Below, one piece after another: positions 50,222 to 64,000 of a DNA stretch of 64,000 nt. Positions within the stretch are counted from its first letter, which is position 1, and each line of letters opens with the position of its first letter. Source of the DNA: Chondrosia reniformis (taxonomy: Eukaryota; Porifera; Demospongiae; Chondrillida; Chondrillidae); contig OX359196.1 of the NCBI GenBank assembly GCA_947172415.1, forward strand, positions 5,767,901-5,831,900, in the 5' to 3' direction. A model generated the notes under the pieces. That model was not told where the DNA came from, did no database searches, and worked only from the letters and a program-made list of their open reading frames with translations. The translations under genes were made by a program, and so were the position numbers.

Positions 50222-50331
50222 GAATAATCGAAGTGATAGTTAAACCACAAGTATAATCAAGCAAACATCAATAGGAGGGAAAAACACGAAAGAAGCAATT
50301 GCTGGGAATCGAACCCAGGACAGCTGGTTAT
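50222..50331 (-). mobile_element. tRNA-derived SINE-like family, copy with intact B-box
   Basis: The tail (aatcgaagtgatagttaaac, cacaagtataatcaag, agggaaaaacacgaaagaag) is followed by the 3' half of a tRNA-like head. On the minus strand this half has the B-box GGTTCGATTCC in a paired T-arm CTGGG/CCCAG and the acceptor CAATTGC. It is cut at the anticodon loop by the duplicated segment starting at 50332. Confidence 0.7.
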
Positions 50332-50638
50332 GCACATATTACTATAACTCAAAAGCATTTCAGAACTGAAGGTAGAGATGGTAGTGTTTACAACAGTGAT
50401 AAGGTAGACACCACCTTACGTAGCCTTAGAGAATGTGACTCGTGCGTTAAGTAATCATTATATTTTACCAGCACAAATATTACAATATATATGTGTACAT
50501 GTACTTTATATATGTATACGTATATGCAATTCTAATGTGTTGATGCTGCACATATTACTATAACTCAAAAGCATTGCAGAACTGAAGGTAGAGATGGCAG
50601 TGTTTACAACAATGATAAGGTAGACACTACCTTACGTA
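50332..50638. repeat. 91-bp direct duplication
   Basis: gcacatattactataactca through ccttacgta occurs at 50332-50422 and 50548-50638 with few differences. The spacer holds another repeated piece (tatgtacatgtactttatat). This is a recent segmental duplication in intergenic DNA. Confidence 0.8.
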
Positions 50639-50915
50639 TACATTAGTTTCACTGAAGTGATAAGGGTTGTTTGTTACAATCATGATTTAATCCAGAGGTA
50701 TTATTGCAACAGCAACATAAATTATTGATAATAGGACATTTCAACCCATAGGTCTTCATCAGCAAACATGATATTCACTATATAGAGAATGTGACTCGTG
50801 CGTTAAGTAATACATAATTATACATAAATATAATAATATAGTAATTATATTTTACCAGCACAGATATTACAATATATTTATTACTTGCATATGGGTTAAA
50901 AAAATTTAAACAAAT

Positions 50916-63879
<12,964 letters not shown>

Positions 63880-63899
63880 TTTGGCCGCCAATGATATTG

Positions 63900-63907
63900 T
63901 GACGTCA
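63900..63907. promoter_or_regulatory. CRE palindrome TGACGTCA
   Basis: A perfect CREB/ATF palindrome 21 bases upstream of the C2CD3 start, immediately beside the X-box. RFX and CREB sites also sit close together in the X and X2 boxes of vertebrate MHC class II promoters, so the pairing may be functional. A TATAAAA at 63932 points right and may serve a plus-strand gene beyond the window. Confidence 0.6.
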
Positions 63908-63910
63908 GCA

Positions 63911-63924
63911 GTTTCCATAGTAAC
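63911..63924. promoter_or_regulatory. X-box (RFX site) upstream of C2CD3
   Basis: GTTTCCATAGTAAC is a full 14-base imperfect palindrome matching the RFX X-box consensus GTNNCC AT RGNAAC. It starts 32 bases upstream of the C2CD3 start codon. RFX factors drive cilium and centriole genes in animals, which fits the gene's role. Confidence 0.75.
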
Positions 63925-64000
63925 TAGTTGGTATAAAAACATCGGCCGCCCCAGCTGCGTAATCCAGAGCACGTTGACCTTGAAAGCTTGTTGTACAATT

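Larger units (their letters stand above)
50084..50915. other. Convergent intergenic region NUP98 / C2CD3, repeat-filled
   Basis: An 832-base gap without a gene. It holds a SINE-like fragment (about 50222-50331), a 91-base direct duplication (50332-50422 and 50548-50638), a second shorter duplication (agagaatgtgactcgtgcg... at 50428 and 50783) and AT/tacgta simple sequence. TTTATT at 50877-50882 gives AATAAA on the minus strand, 34 bases past the C2CD3 stop. Confidence 0.7.

Overview
This is eukaryotic, animal-like DNA. Every gene I recognise has an animal relative (PCM1, SRA1, CCDC22, NUP98-96, C2CD3, a dynein heavy chain-like protein, a Roco/LRRK-type protein). Most are split by many short GT-AG introns, and intergenic gaps are tens to hundreds of bases. 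Introns are AT-rich and scattered with tacgta-type simple motifs. Short introns, head-to-head gene pairs and a TKL-type kinase fit an early-branching metazoan such as a demosponge (Amphimedon-like), but the species is inferred, not shown.

Layout: (1) <1-13692, minus: 5' part of a divergent dynein heavy chain (possibly DNHD1-like) whose AAA1-AAA3 ATP sites look broken. (2) 14051-23744, minus: PCM1, a centriolar-satellite scaffold. (3) 24009-31975, plus: a 2131-residue ANK-LRR-Roc-COR-kinase-WD40 protein of the LRRK/Roco type with a degenerate GTPase P-loop, a degenerate kinase and a phosphotyrosine/SH3-motif tail. (4) 32246-33636, minus: a TKL-type kinase, head to head with (5) 33680-34372, plus: a RING protein with a His/Pro tail. 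(6) 34552-36448, minus: SRA1, head to head with (7) 36480-40037, plus: CCDC22 (630 aa in 13 exons). (8) 40220-50083, plus: NUP98-96, whose FG repeats are almost wholly replaced by Gly-Leu-Gly-Gly repeats. (9) 50916-63879, minus: C2CD3, a centriole-elongation protein with a perfect RFX X-box 32 bases upstream of its start.

Three of the nine genes (dynein-like, PCM1, C2CD3) belong to centriole, satellite or cilium biology. They are interleaved with a Commander-complex subunit and a nuclear-pore gene. Introns carry minisatellites, microsatellites, MITE-like elements and a tRNA-derived SINE-like family. The most notable observations are the Phe-poor NUP98, the ATPase-deficient dynein, the doubly dead Roco scaffold, and a minisatellite in which each unit carries a 3'-splice-site-like sequence.
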